Below are positions 49,171-61,069 of a DNA stretch of 64,000 nucleotides, piece by piece. The translations under genes and the position numbers were made by a program. The notes under the pieces are model-generated. The model did not search any database. It saw only the letters and a list, made by a program, of their open reading frames with translations, and was not told where the DNA came from. The DNA is from Brachionus koreanus (taxonomy: Eukaryota > Rotifera > Eurotatoria > Ploima > Brachionidae), in the NCBI GenBank assembly GCA_016987375.1, contig PJRA01000428.1, positions 93,339 to 157,338 of the forward strand. Direction: 5' to 3'. Every line of letters starts with the position of its first letter. Position 1 is the stretch's first letter.

Positions 49171-49696
49171 ATGGATAAAGAATGTGTAGAAACATTAGAG
49201 CAGCATTTAGATGCGCTAATAGACACTTCGCGTCAACTTGGTATAATGGCTGCTAATTTTCAAGAGCAATCACAACGATCCTTCAATCAAAAATTTATAA
49301 CATTAGGCAACTGTTTGCGAAATTTACATGAAATGAAGGACAATTTTGCTGAAGTAAAAGTTCCCGTCAGTGTTTTCAAGTAATTTTTTAATAAGTTTCA
49401 AAAAAGGTTTAAAATTTTTCTTAAGTTACATTGACGAAGGAAAAAATCCACTCCTTTATACGAAAGACTGTTTGATGAAGACTTTAAAAAAGAATGAAGA
49501 AATTAAAGGGAAAATAGTTACATTAAAAACATTTCGTGATCTTCTCTTAGAAGAACTCAACAAAAACTTTCCTGAAGATTATGATGCTTACATTAGAATT
49601 CGTCAAGCGGAGGCTGAAGAAGCGGCAATGGCTGCTCAAGCAGCTCAATCAATGCAAAATGACGACTTTAATCAAATGGAAATGAAAAAAGAATAA
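49171..49696 (+). CDS. MED10: Mediator complex subunit 10
   Basis: Two exons, 49171-49379 and 49426-49696, joined in frame (VFN|YIDEG) across a 46 nt intron. MED10 is a small core subunit of the middle module of Mediator, which links activators to RNA polymerase II. Family blocks: LEQHLDALIDTSRQLGIMAANFQ, the helix SFNQKFITLGNCL, then VPVSVFNYIDEGKNPLLYTK, CLMKTLKKNEEIKGKI and FRDLLLEELNKNFPED. The C-terminal Ala/Glu-rich extension is about 20 residues longer than human. Only 124 nt separate its stop from the next gene on the same strand. Confidence 0.92.
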
Positions 49697-49820
49697 AAAA
49701 ATTTAATTTTATTTGTATATATTTTTAACATATAAAATTTAACCTATAAACTTTAAATTTGCTTATTAAAAAGTAAAATTTTCAAAGTATATTCTCTAAA
49801 TAAAAATAAAACTTTTAGAA

Positions 49821-50375
49821 ATGTCTGAGCATATAAAAAATTGTCAAAACTGCTCTCATGCTTCACGATTCGGCTGTGAACAAAGTTTTGATGAGATTGA
49901 TTTCGAACGAAGCATTTATAATGCTTGTGTTTACGGAGATTTAGAGAAAGTTAAGAAATTTATTAATCAAGATAGCGGGTGGGTTAATCGCCAAGACAAA
50001 CATGGATATACTCCACTTCACTATGCTGCTAGAAATAATTTTAAAAATATTTGTAAATATTTACTAGAAAATGGAGCTGATGTTCATGTTAAGACAAAAA
50101 GTTGTCAATCGACAGCGTTGCACAGAGCTTGCTACATGGGAAATGTCGAAATCGTTATACTTTTGCTAAATTATAATTCAAATATTTTCGAAAAAGACCG
50201 AGATTCAAAAACTCCGTTTCATAAAGCACTTGAACAATTCATTGAAAAAAATGATATCGTATTCGAAAAAATTTTAAAACTTTTAATGAAAAAAGATGCC
50301 AGAATTATCAATCAAGGCGACAAATTGGCTAAACCAGCTATTGAATTATATCCTGAAATTAGAAATTGGATTTGA
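49821..50375 (+). CDS. ANKRD39: ankyrin repeat domain-containing protein 39
   Basis: A single-exon frame of 184 residues, matching human ANKRD39 in length and order. The N-terminus is Cys/His-rich (NCQNCSHASRFGCEQ), then the conserved lead-in FDEIDFERSIYNAC. Four ankyrin repeats follow: GYTPLHYAARNN, STALHRACYMGN, and a third ending SKTPFHKALEQ with a longer loop. The C-terminus LAKPAIELYPEIRNWI parallels the human end. The function of the family is poorly known, probably protein binding. It lies 124 nt after MED10; a strong acceptor-like acttttag sits 2 nt before the ATG. Confidence 0.88.
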   Translation: MSEHIKNCQNCSHASRFGCEQSFDEIDFERSIYNACVYGDLEKVKKFINQDSGWVNRQDKHGYTPLHYAARNNFKNICKYLLENGADVHVKTKSCQSTALHRACYMGNVEIVILLLNYNSNIFEKDRDSKTPFHKALEQFIEKNDIVFEKILKLLMKKDARIINQGDKLAKPAIELYPEIRNWI

Positions 50376-51249
50376 ATTTAAGTTTAAAGTTATTACAATA
50401 TTTGTAAAAATTAATTGCAATTTGAATTTTTTTTTTTAAAAATTATATTAAATTTTGAGTTTAGAGTTTTAATTAATAGAATTTGCCTAAATAGCATAAA
50501 ATTAAAAATCTAAAATTTTCTAATTTTTTATAAAAAAATTCGTAATCTAACTAATTACTATTATTTATTAATTCAAGCCTCATAGGCCAAAGAGTTAAAT
50601 TTAGAGAAAAATAAAAAATAAATAAAAATGAATTAAGAGAGTAGAAGAGAGAAATTAAATATATTTAAATATATTTTTGTCTAAAAAATATTTAACTTGA
50701 TTTTTAGCAATTTCTGTAGCAGTTTTCGCTCGTACCAGATTTCAAAAATAATGAATAATGGTCAAATGAATACCTAAAGGAATTTTATTTCAGAAAAGGC
50801 GAAAATGATAATTTTCTTTTTATTTTTTTTTTCATTTTTTATTTAATTATATCGGATAAAATATAAATCAATCAATTAACTGAAAAATATATACTTGCTA
50901 ATTATTGTTAACTTAGTTTTTTTGAAACAAGTTAAATTCTTCTGAAATATTATAAATATACTGAATATAGTCAACTGAAATAGTCAATTTATTGAATTGA
51001 AATGAAATACAAAACTACAATGAATAAAGTGAAAAACAAATGTCTAAATGAGAACCATATTATATCAAGTAAATTTAGAAATTTAGAATTAAATTTATTT
51101 AAGCTAATTTTTAAATTACTAAGATAATCAAAATAATAAAGAATTAAACATTAACAATATTTAAAAAAAAAAGTTGAATAAAAATTTTATTAAAGTAAAC
51201 AAAAAAAATCTGACCATCAGAGTCAATCAGAAATCAATCATGAAAAATG

Positions 51250-51600
51250 TCTAAGTGTTAGTAAACGTAAAATTAGTGAAAGTTTGGAAAATGAAAATTC
51301 AACAAATTTAGTAAATGAAAGCCAAAATCGTTTCTATAGATGGAGAATCTTTACCAAGATCTTGTAAATCTAGTTCATTAATCAATTAGTCAGTTATGAT
51401 GATGTTGAAGACTCAAGTTGTTCAAAAAAAAAATCGAAGGAGATGTCAGAAGCACTAGACGACACTCAATTAGAAGAAAAAAAAGTTTTAAACGGAAAAA
51501 ATAATCCGATTGAATGCGATATTGGTTCACTAAACAGGGAATCAAGATTTGGTCACATTTCATGACCAGCTTGTAATATTAAAAAAGAAGTACTTAAAAA
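51250..51600 (+). pseudogene. decayed unidentified coding stretch
   Basis: Two adjacent segments read as protein without low complexity. The first, near 51250-51360, reads SVSKRKISESLENENS and on to a stop. The second, near 51405-51560, reads DVEDSSCSKKKSKEMS and ends SRFGHIS with a stop, followed by PACNIKKE. Charged, Ser-rich composition resembles an N-terminal domain of a mobile-element protein, and the LINE relic begins just downstream. No family is recognised. Confidence 0.4.
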
Positions 51601-51728
51601 AGCATGCAAGACTCGAAGAGAGTCAAGAATGAGATATCTAATTAATTTTTTTTTCATATTAAAATTTATTAAAAATAAGTCAAATTCAATAAAAATTTTT
51701 GATTTTTTAATTATAATTTTATGTTCCT

Positions 51729-52270
51729 TTCTTTTAATCTATGCAGATGATATAATCAATTTCAGTAATACTAAAACGGGGTACCAACAACAACTAAACG
51801 AATTATCAGTATATTGGAAAGCTAATGTAATCACATACAATCCTGAAAAAACCTATGCCTTTCTGCGATCAAATCAGTAAGAAAGCCAAAGATAGAATCG
51901 CAGACTCTATCAAACCTATAAGCTTAAGTGGGCTAAGGTTTCAAAGAGTGAACCATAAACCTTAATTTGGGTTTTAATTGTCATGAACTTTATCTGAGTG
52001 ACAAAAAACACTTGAACAAAAGGAAATGCCTAGCGATTAATTCAGTATTAAAGCTAAAGACACTTGGTATAGAAACTAACGAGATGCATCTGTAAAGGCT
52101 CATCTTTACAAGACCTACGTTAGACCAACGAAATTTTCGGAATAACTGGAGACATTGAGGATGAAAAAGTTAGGTTAAGGGATAAACGCAAACTCTTAAA
52201 ATCATATAATACACTTGAATACCCTTCTAATCAAAAAAATCAACAGGCCGGTGATCGGACTTAGCGTAGA
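51729..52270 (+). mobile_element. decayed non-LTR retrotransposon reverse transcriptase
   Basis: The frame opens at the catalytic YADD box (LLIYADDIINFSNTKTG), then QQQLNELSVYW and TYNPEKTYAFL. After stops and shifts come ISLSGLRF, HELYLSDKKHLNKRKCLA, KLKTLGIETN and KAHLYKTYVRPT, the region between RT and the LINE C-terminus. At least four frameshifts or stops. The motif wording differs from the relics at 5.4 and 29.3 kb, so it is a different LINE family. Confidence 0.8.
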
Positions 52271-53777
52271 ATCAATAAAAATAAATATAATAAAAAATAT
52301 GCTTCTTTATTCAAAGATTATTTATCTCTAAATTGAGAATCAAAAATATATCCTTGTTTAAGATCTAAAAGTTTTTGTAAGAATCAGACAAATTTTCTTT
52401 CAAAAATATACTCAAAAACTTTAAAAACAGTAAATTTTTTTTAGTTGTCTCTTTCGATAAGCTTTTGAATGAAATGTTGTAAAATCATTTTTAAAAGGTT
52501 CTCTTATGATTAAATGCCAAAGCTTATTTAGAAAAGGTACTTTGTTGTCATTTTAATCTTGTTTATTAGTTTTCAACATTGAATAATTTACTTCATAATT
52601 CAAGCAGGCATTCAAAATGCATTTTCATTTAAAGACCAAGCATGGTTTTATAAATGTAAGATAATTTAAAATAATATTTTGATATTAATTTTTTATCATG
52701 ACTTAAAATTTGATTTAAAACTTGCAAACTAGTAAATTTTATAAATACTTTTTATCTAAAAAAAAGTTAAAATAATAAAGTTTTTTTTAAATACTCTTAA
52801 TGAAGAAATTGTCTTCTTGTCTAAGAGTTCACTAAGCCTATGTAAATTTTTCTTTTTCATTTTATGATATTCAAATTTTTCAGATTTAAGATTTAAGTAA
52901 AGCATAAAATGCGTCAAATCGATAAAAAACAATGTTTTGATTAATTCCTTTAAATTTTACAGAGGAAGATTTAGAGGATTTGTTTTAATTAAATGAGCAT
53001 TTTTAAAAACGCTCATACGAAATATTAAAAAATAAATCAACTAAGATAAAGTTCAAAAGTAAATATTTCTAGCAATTTTTCTAATGTCTTTTTGGTTGAA
53101 CTTTAAGAAAAAAATTCTCATAGAAAATCAAATTTTCGAAAATAAAATGACAAAGAATTTAATTTGGTATCTAAATTTTGACTTAAGAATTGTTATACAA
53201 ATAATAGATTTAAATAAATTAAATAATAGAATTAAATAATAGATTTTAGAAATAATAGAAAGAAAGAAATGATTTGATATGAAACTTTTAATTCTAATTG
53301 TAATAATACAAAATTATTGCAAACAGAACATATTGATTAGGATTGAAGGTAAGAAATTGAATTGAACTTTATCATAATTTATAATATTAGAATTATTAGG
53401 ATTTTTTTTAAAGAATGTTTTCTAATTTAATTGAAATTTAGCTTTAGGTCATATTATTTGAAATTAGGTGATTTTAATAAATTGATTCAGCCTCACTCTC
53501 AAAATGACAAATTAGGTTCTTCAATTAAAATGAAATTTATTTATATACATTTTAAAATGGATTCTAGTTCTTGAAAATAATGACTAGTTATAGAAACTTA
53601 ATAGTCTTATAAATTTTTCATGCACTTTCCTTTTAAAAATTCAATTAATAAAATTCTTTTTTTGATTAATTAATCTTTTAAACGGAAATAATTTAGATAT
53701 GAAAGAAATTTATTTTTATTTTTTCGTTTTAATAAATTTATCATAACTTTAAAATTGTTTTAATATAAATAGATACT

Positions 53778-56181
53778 ATGAAAATTATTAAATTCAAAAT
53801 ATTAATAGCCTTAGTTCTTAGTATTTTACTAAATTTGAATAGCTGTATCAAATTGTCAGCTAACAATGTAGAATACAGCCTTAAGAATATTTTTCAGCTC
53901 TTGAAAGGATCAATTTTGCGTAATTTTACTAAAAAAATATTTTTATTTTTATTAATGTTTTTTTTTTTAGTCGATGAAATTGAAGATGTTGAACCAGTCA
54001 GCAGTCAAGAGCTCCAGAATCTTCTTGATAGCTTTCCAGTTTTAGGTTGGATTAGACCATAAATAAACTAAATTGATTTTTATTCATATTTTAAGTAAAC
54101 GATACTATCTGCATTCAGAGTGAATCTTGTGCGAGAAATTGGATTAATAGATACAATCAAGTCTATGAAAAAATTGTTCAGCGTTTCTCTTATTTAGAAG
54201 TATAAACTTTATATTAACTTTTTCTGTTTTCTTTTTTTTAAAAACTTTTTAATAAGTATAAATTTGAAACTGATATAAATGACCAAAATGAACAAGAACT
54301 AATAGACAATGCTCCTATTCCAAATCGCTTCTTAGAACTAACCAAGCCAACAGCATTGTCTTTTTTGAAGTAAGAATTAGAAAATAATTTATATTAGTTA
54401 ATTTTAATTTTTCATTAGACATTGTGATTTTTGGGAACCAGATCTAAGACGCATGTTATTCCTTGCATCTCAAGGAATAGTTTTTAAAGATGAAAAAGAT
54501 GTAATAGAGTTTTCTGAATTATCTAGCAAACTAGAATCAATATATGCTAAAGCAAAAGTCTGTGAAAATGACTCTAAATGTTTAACTCTTGATCCAGAAT
54601 TGTCAAATTTGATGAAAGATAATAGAGATTATGAAACACTCGTTTGGGCATGGAAAGGATGGCGTGATCAAACTGGTCCAAAAATGAGACAAATTTACGC
54701 AAGAACTGTCGAGCTGAATAATAAAGCAGCCAAAGAAAATGGTTATAAAGACTTGAGTGAACAGTGGATGGAAGATTTTGAAGATGATGAATTTGAGGTT
54801 AAATATGATCAGCTTTTTTTGAGAATAAAACCTTTATATGAACAATTGCATGCGTATGTTAGGCGAAAATTGAACGAAGTTTATGGTTCAAATTATTCCA
54901 AAGATCACAATCCAAAACTAATACCGGCACATCTTTTAGGTCTGAGTCGAAAAATTTATATTCAAAATTTACTTTTTTAATTAAACTTTTTTAGGTAATA
55001 TGTGGGCTCAATCGTGGGATAATATCTATGAGTTGATAGCTCCTTTTCCGAATGTAGAACAAATAGATTTTACCAAAGTTCTTGTTGATAATGAATACAC
55101 TCCCATAAAAATGTTTAAAACGGCAGAAGAATTTTTTGTATCAATGGGTCTATTCGAAATGACAGAAAAATTTTGGAAGTTTTCTGATATTGTTAAACCA
55201 ACTGATCGAAATTTCCAGTGTCATGCTTCAGCTTCCGATCTATTTAATGGTGATGATTTTCGCATTAAAATGTGTACATCAGTGGATGACGAGAATTTCT
55301 ACACCATTCACCATGAAATGGGCCACATTGAATATTTCATGGCTTATAAGAATCAACCTGCTATTTTCAAAAGCGGAGCAAACTCAGCATTTCATGAGGC
55401 AATAGGTGACACAATTGCTCTCTCGGTTCAAACTTCTAAGCACTTTAAGGCAATAAATATAATTGAAGATGATACAATGACTAGAGGTAAAGAAAATATT
55501 AAAGAAATTGTTTTTTTTAGGCAATTAATCTTAATATTTGTAAGAACAAGAAATTAATTTTTTGATGATGGTTGCTTTAAAAAAACTTGCTTTTTTGCCC
55601 TTTGGTTATTTAATGGACAAATGGAGATGGGATGTTTTTAGAGGAAAGATAAATGAGTCTAATTACAATCAAAAATGGTGGGAAATGAGGTTATTTAAGA
55701 TTCATTTTTTTATTTTTATTTTAAAATTATTCTATCAAAAAGAAATAAATTTCAAGGACTTGAATCTCCTGTTAAAAGAACCGAAAACGATTTTGATCCA
55801 GGAGCCAAATATCATATTGCAAGTTATACTCCATATGCTCGCTATTTTATTAGCCACTTTTTACAATTCCAATTTTACAAAAGTCTTTGTGAGCTAGCTG
55901 ATCACCAAGGTCCTTTGTATAAATGTGACTTTTATAAATCAGAGAAAGCAGGATCATTTCTAAAGTAATCATTTTTCTGATTTATTTTTTATTAAATTTG
56001 AGATTTTTTAAAAAGAAAAATGCTCGAAATGGGAGCCAGTAAACATTGGAGCATTGCTTTAAAAACTTTGACAGGCGAAACAGAAGTAACTGCAGATGCT
56101 ATTTTCGAATATTTCAAACCTCTACAAGATTGGTTAATACAAGAAAATTCAAAATTTCTCGATGATCTTCCTGGTTTTTAG
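53778..56181 (+). CDS. angiotensin-converting-enzyme-like M2 peptidase, copy 1
   Basis: About nine exons. A zinc dipeptidyl carboxypeptidase of the ACE family. The N-terminus is a signal peptide ([17 protein letters not shown]). The exon starting at about 54100 gives [17 protein letters not shown]. Later exons give [35 protein letters not shown], the zinc site HHEMGH (two His) with the third ligand Glu in FHEAIGD, then [38 protein letters not shown], and the final exon [11 protein letters not shown] to a TAG at 56179-56181. All catalytic elements are present. It has a single catalytic domain and no C-terminal membrane segment, so it should be secreted, like insect ACE homologues. Confidence 0.9.
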
Positions 56182-56575
56182 TAATCAGGGAAGAAAATTT
56201 TAGAAAAAATTAAATTTGTTTAAATTAAATAATTATTTTGCTTTTAGTGTGATCTAGAATTTTTATATTTCTATTTTAATTTAAAATAAAGCTTGAAAAC
56301 TGAATATTTTTTTTGATTTAAAATAACAAGAAATTGATAAAAGAAATTTTTTTATTAGAAAAACTGAACAAAACCAAAAAACATAAGAATTTTTTTATTT
56401 TTTTCTTCGAATTATATCTTCCTACAAAAATCTTAGGTCTTAAATAATTCAAAAATTCAAATCGAAGTTAACAAAATATTCAAAAATTATAAGTAATTAA
56501 ATAGAAAGAATGAAACAATTGCATGTGCTCTGGTTAAAATTAAAATTTTTATGATCTTACTAGCAATTTTCAAAA

Positions 56576-59500
56576 ATGAATGCTGAAATAGACAAAGAAT
56601 TTGCTCATGTTGTTTTTCAAACTTTAAATCAAGCTTTGTCATCTGACAAGACTTTGATTGATCAAGCTCAACAACAATTGAGTGTTTTGCAAATAAGAAA
56701 AGGTTAGTGTTTAAAAAGGCTTCCTTTAATTTTTTCATTTATTCTTCTTAGAGTATTCTCTGGTTTTGGTAAGTATATTGTTGGATCAAACATGTGAATT
56801 TTCTATTCGTCAAATGTCTGGTGTCCTGTTTAGACAATTTATTGAGGTGCATTGGAGTCAGAATTCAGAAAAATTTAAAGAACCAGAAATCGATGCCGAT
56901 ATAAAATCAAAAATCAGAAAAATACTACCTTTAGGATTGAAAGATCAAACAAGCAAAATAAGAGGTTCAGTAGCCTACGTGGTTGCAACCATAGCTAGCT
57001 GGGATTGGCCTGAGCTATGGCCTGAACTTTTCGATATTTTAATTCGTGGTCTTAATGGATCATTTGAAGATGTGAACTCAGCCCAAGTCGACATGAATAT
57101 TGTGCATGGTTCAATTGAAACTCTAGCAGAATTGGTACCTGAAGTCACTGATTTACAAATGCCACAAGTAGCTCCAGCTATTTTACCGCAAATTTACAAA
57201 ATTTTTATAGATCCTCAAAACTATTCGTTACACTTAAGAAAAAGAGCCATCGAAATTTTTACTTCAGTTGTCGAAGTAATTGCCGACATGTCCGAATATG
57301 ACCCAGTAAAATTTTTTTGAAATTTTATTTGACTCTTTACACTAAACCCTATTTGATAGAATGCTGGAAAAAAATATTTATATCAATTTATTCCAGATTA
57401 TATATATGCAATGCTAAAAACCATCTCTATAGATTCTTCAGATGCAATGAATATAATCGATTACTCTTTAAAAAAAGAAATATTAAAGGTAAATATTGAT
57501 ATTAATATTAAGTTTAAATAATTTGTAAAAGGCATTTACAACCCTTTTCAAATCATTTTCGAAAAAACTTTCTCCTTTCATCAATGACATCTTAGCACAA
57601 ATATGGAACTGTTTAGTGCAGTCTTCTCATTTATTTGTTAAAAAAATTGTTAATAGTAACACGACAGAATTGATTGATGATGGTAAAAATTTGAAATAAG
57701 TTTTTTATCTGAGATGAATAATTTAATTAATTTAGAGGAAAAGAGTTCATTTGAAAATTTAGCTTATCAACTTTTTGAGTTTATTCAAATATTGAAAGAC
57801 AAAAAAAAATATAAGAATACAGTTAAACAAGCAATTGATGAATTGTGCTATTATACAATTTTATACATGCAAATAAAAGATGAACAGGTAATAGAAAATA
57901 AAAATTAAAATAAAAAAACAAGTATAATTTTCATTCATATAGATTGAAAATTGGGCATCAAACCCTGAACAATATGTTCAAGATGAAGATGAAGAGTCTT
58001 ATTCATATTCTGTAAGAATATCTGCACAAGAGTTGATGGAAGTAAAAGAGATTTTATTTTGAGAATGAATTTCAGAAAAAAATTATTTTATTCCCAAAAG
58101 AGCATATCGTCTGATTTTAAACTGGATACCGCCAATGCAATGAACAAAACAATTGAAAAATTGATGGAAGACGCGCAAAAACTCAGACAAAACAATGATA
58201 ACAACTGGTGGAAAATTTATGAATCGTGTCTCCTCGCTGTTTCATGCATGAAACCATTTTTTGAAGAATTGATTAAAATTAACAAGCTTGAATTTAACTT
58301 AGCCGGCTTCATTAATGAATTTGTTTTACAATGTTTGCACGAGTCAAGTAGGCTTGATTCAATAGATTAATAAATTAAAGTAAAAATTAAATTTTTTAGA
58401 TTATCCATTTTTAGTCGGTAGAGCATTGTTAACTGCCAGCAAGTTTCCTAAGCTATTAAATCCACAAACACTTGAAACGTAAATTTCTATAGTTTATTAC
58501 AGCAAAATACAAAATTTTAATTAATTTAAATTTAAAGACTTATCAAGGCAAGTGGCACCGCTATTCAAGAAAATCAGAGTCCAATTATAAGAATTTCAGC
58601 CATGAGAGCTATTTTTTGGTACTAATCTATGATTTGAAGGCTATTGTTTTATTTTAAATTTTTAACAGCTTTGCTAGTGAACTTTCAAGTGAAAATCAAC
58701 AGCATTTGCTTATTCCGCATTTACCGCAAATTACTGAAGGACTTGTTCATATGGTTACTCATAATTCAACAAATCAAATTGGAACATTGACTCTTGAAAC
58801 TCTTGCTTCAGTGCTTACAATTGATGAAGAATTTGTGGCAACAATTGAAGTCAAAATATCTCCACTGGCTATTGCATTATTTTTAAAGAATACCAGTGGT
58901 ATTAATTTAATCCTAAGTTTAAATTTAAAACATGTTCTTATCAATTTTTTTTTTTAGATCCACTAGTTAATTCTATAATTACAGATATTATAAAAATATT
59001 AATAAAAAATAAATACACTAATCAAAAACTTGAAGAACGATTGATGCCTACACTTATTAGTATTATTAATTCTAGCATTTCGCCTAAATCAGAAGAATCA
59101 AATTTTTCCGCTCTTTTAACTGTATTAATTATATTTTCATTTACATAAAAAATTAAATAACTTTATTAAAGTCTACTATTGATTTAATTACAATGGTAAT
59201 ACGTTCATCAACTCAAGTACCACTTTCAAATTATGTAATGAATGCCTTTATTCCAATAATTAACATCTGTCTCAAAGCTGATGATACTGCTGTATTACAA
59301 GTAATATTTATTAACTAAGGAAATATGGATAAATAAATAGGAAATATCTAAAATGTTTTCAGAGCGGCGGGGAATGCTTGAGAGCTTTAGTTTCTAAATC
59401 ACCAGATCAAATTGTTGATTGGAAGGATGATAAAGGAATGAGTGCTCTGCAATACATAGTGATGATAATCGATCATATGCTTGATCCAAAAACAAGCGAA

Positions 59501-60590
59501 AACAGTTGTTCTTTTATTGGAAAATTCATTACAACGTTGATAAAAAAAACTGGCAACATCCTTGGAGAAAATTTAGACCTGATTTTGAAAGCAGTACTTA
59601 GCAAAATGCAGGCTTCTAATATTCCCTTAGTCCAGCAAAGCTTAATTATGGTTTTTGCTCAATTGATTCATTCAAGAATGGATGCAGTTTTGACCTTTTT
59701 ATCAGGTTTGCCCGGACCAACTGGAAAGCCTGTTTTAGAATTTTTCATGAATGAGTGGGTTTCTAAACAAAATCTTTTTGTCGGACCATATGACTCAAAA
59801 ATAAGCATTTTGGCTTTGGCAAAGTTGTTAGAACATGCAATTACTACTGATGATAAACGATTTCACAATATTTTCGTTCGCGGAGATAGAATTATAAATC
59901 CAATTGAAGGCATAAAAACAAGATCGAAATCAAAAACAGGTAATTCATATTTTAGTAGCTATATTTTAGATTAAAATTATTTATATTATAGACAAAGAGC
60001 TTTATACTCAAGTTCCATTGTTAGTTAAAATATACAAGCTTCTAATAAATGAAACACATGGTTTATTAGAAGACAAAAAGGATCTTGATGGGGATTATGA
60101 AGATGAAAGTGAAGATGATGATGATGAAGAAGATGATGAAAGTGAAAATAAGGTAAATCTTTTTTAAAAATAATTTTTTTTAAATCTAAAAATAAATTTG
60201 GTTAATAAACATTAAAAAGGAGGATATTGATATTGATCAGAACGAAGGGCCAAGTGAGAATATATATAATTATCTGAACAAATATGATAGTATGATTCAA
60301 TTAAAATTCTCTTAAATAACAATTTACTATTTTCTAAATAGTTTTTGAGGACGCTTTTGATAGAGATGATCTAGAAGATGATCCAGAAGCCCTCGAGGAT
60401 CCCTTAATGAAAATTGATCTATTGGTAAAAATCTCTAAAAAAAACTAATAAAATTAATATTTTATTAAAGGAATTTTTAACAAATTTTCTAAAAACACTA
60501 TCGCAACATCCCTGCTACAAGCTTTTTGGTGAACACCACAATACAATAGAGAAAGATGTTTTAAAAGAAATTGGCATAACTAATTTTTAA
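56576..60590 (+). CDS. IPO9: importin-9
   Basis: About a dozen exons, ATG at 56576 and TAA at 60588-60590. IPO9 is a karyopherin-beta family nuclear import receptor, best known for carrying histones H2A-H2B and ribosomal proteins. Blocks follow the human order: IRQMSGVLFRQFIEVHW, SKIRGSVAYVVATIASWDWPELWP, ETLAELVPEVTD, QMPQVAPAILPQIYKIF, RAIEIFTSVVE, NNWWKIYESCLLAVSC, IRISAMRAIFW, LPQITEGLVHMV, GENLDLILKAVLSKMQ, SLPGPTGKPVLEFFM, the EGIKTRSKSK loop, an Asp/Glu-rich acidic loop near 60080-60150, and the tail GEHHNTIEKDVLKEIGI. HEAT repeats cover the whole length. It lies between two ACE-like genes. A weak acceptor-like actag precedes the ATG. Confidence 0.93.
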
Positions 60591-61069
60591 AAATTTGTTT
60601 ACAGTTAAACATTATTCCATTATTTTGCATTATTTTTTTCAACTAAATAAATAAACTAGTTATAAAAAAACTGCTTTTTTAAATATATGTTATTCGAATA
60701 AAACTATAATTAAATTTAATAAATTTTGTCGAATCTAATTATTAAACGAAAGTTTTAAGATTTGTCAAAAAAGATTAGCAGCCGGAATGAATATTCAGGT
60801 TTCACATTTTAAAAGATAAACAATTCTAAAAAAATAATTTTTAAATTCATTTATTCAGTAATACGAGAACTATTAAATGAAGACAACAAATTGGTAAAAA
60901 TTTGCTAATTTTAGCTATAAAAAATATTCACGATTTTAGTTTAATCTATGCTCTGAAAAAAATGAAGAGAAAAAAATATGCAAAGTTTTTTTCTTTAATA
61001 ATCTCGTGCTTATGTTTGCTTATTTAAAATAAAAATAATTTTCTAAAAGATTTTCTAAATAATTTTCAA
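60591..61069. other. intergenic DNA between IPO9 and second ACE-like gene
   Basis: 479 bp of A/T-rich DNA, with the IPO9 3' UTR and ACE-like promoter expected. Nothing else visible. Confidence 0.5.

Larger units (their letters stand above)
50376..53777. other. intergenic region with decayed mobile-element sequences
   Basis: Contains the decayed coding stretch at 51250-51600 and the LINE relic at 51729-52270. The rest, including 52300-53777, is A/T-rich DNA with no gene visible. Confidence 0.5.

Noticed and set aside
60080..60150. GAT/GAA trinucleotide tract as a microsatellite
   Set aside because: It encodes the conserved acidic loop of importin-9, so it is explained as coding sequence.
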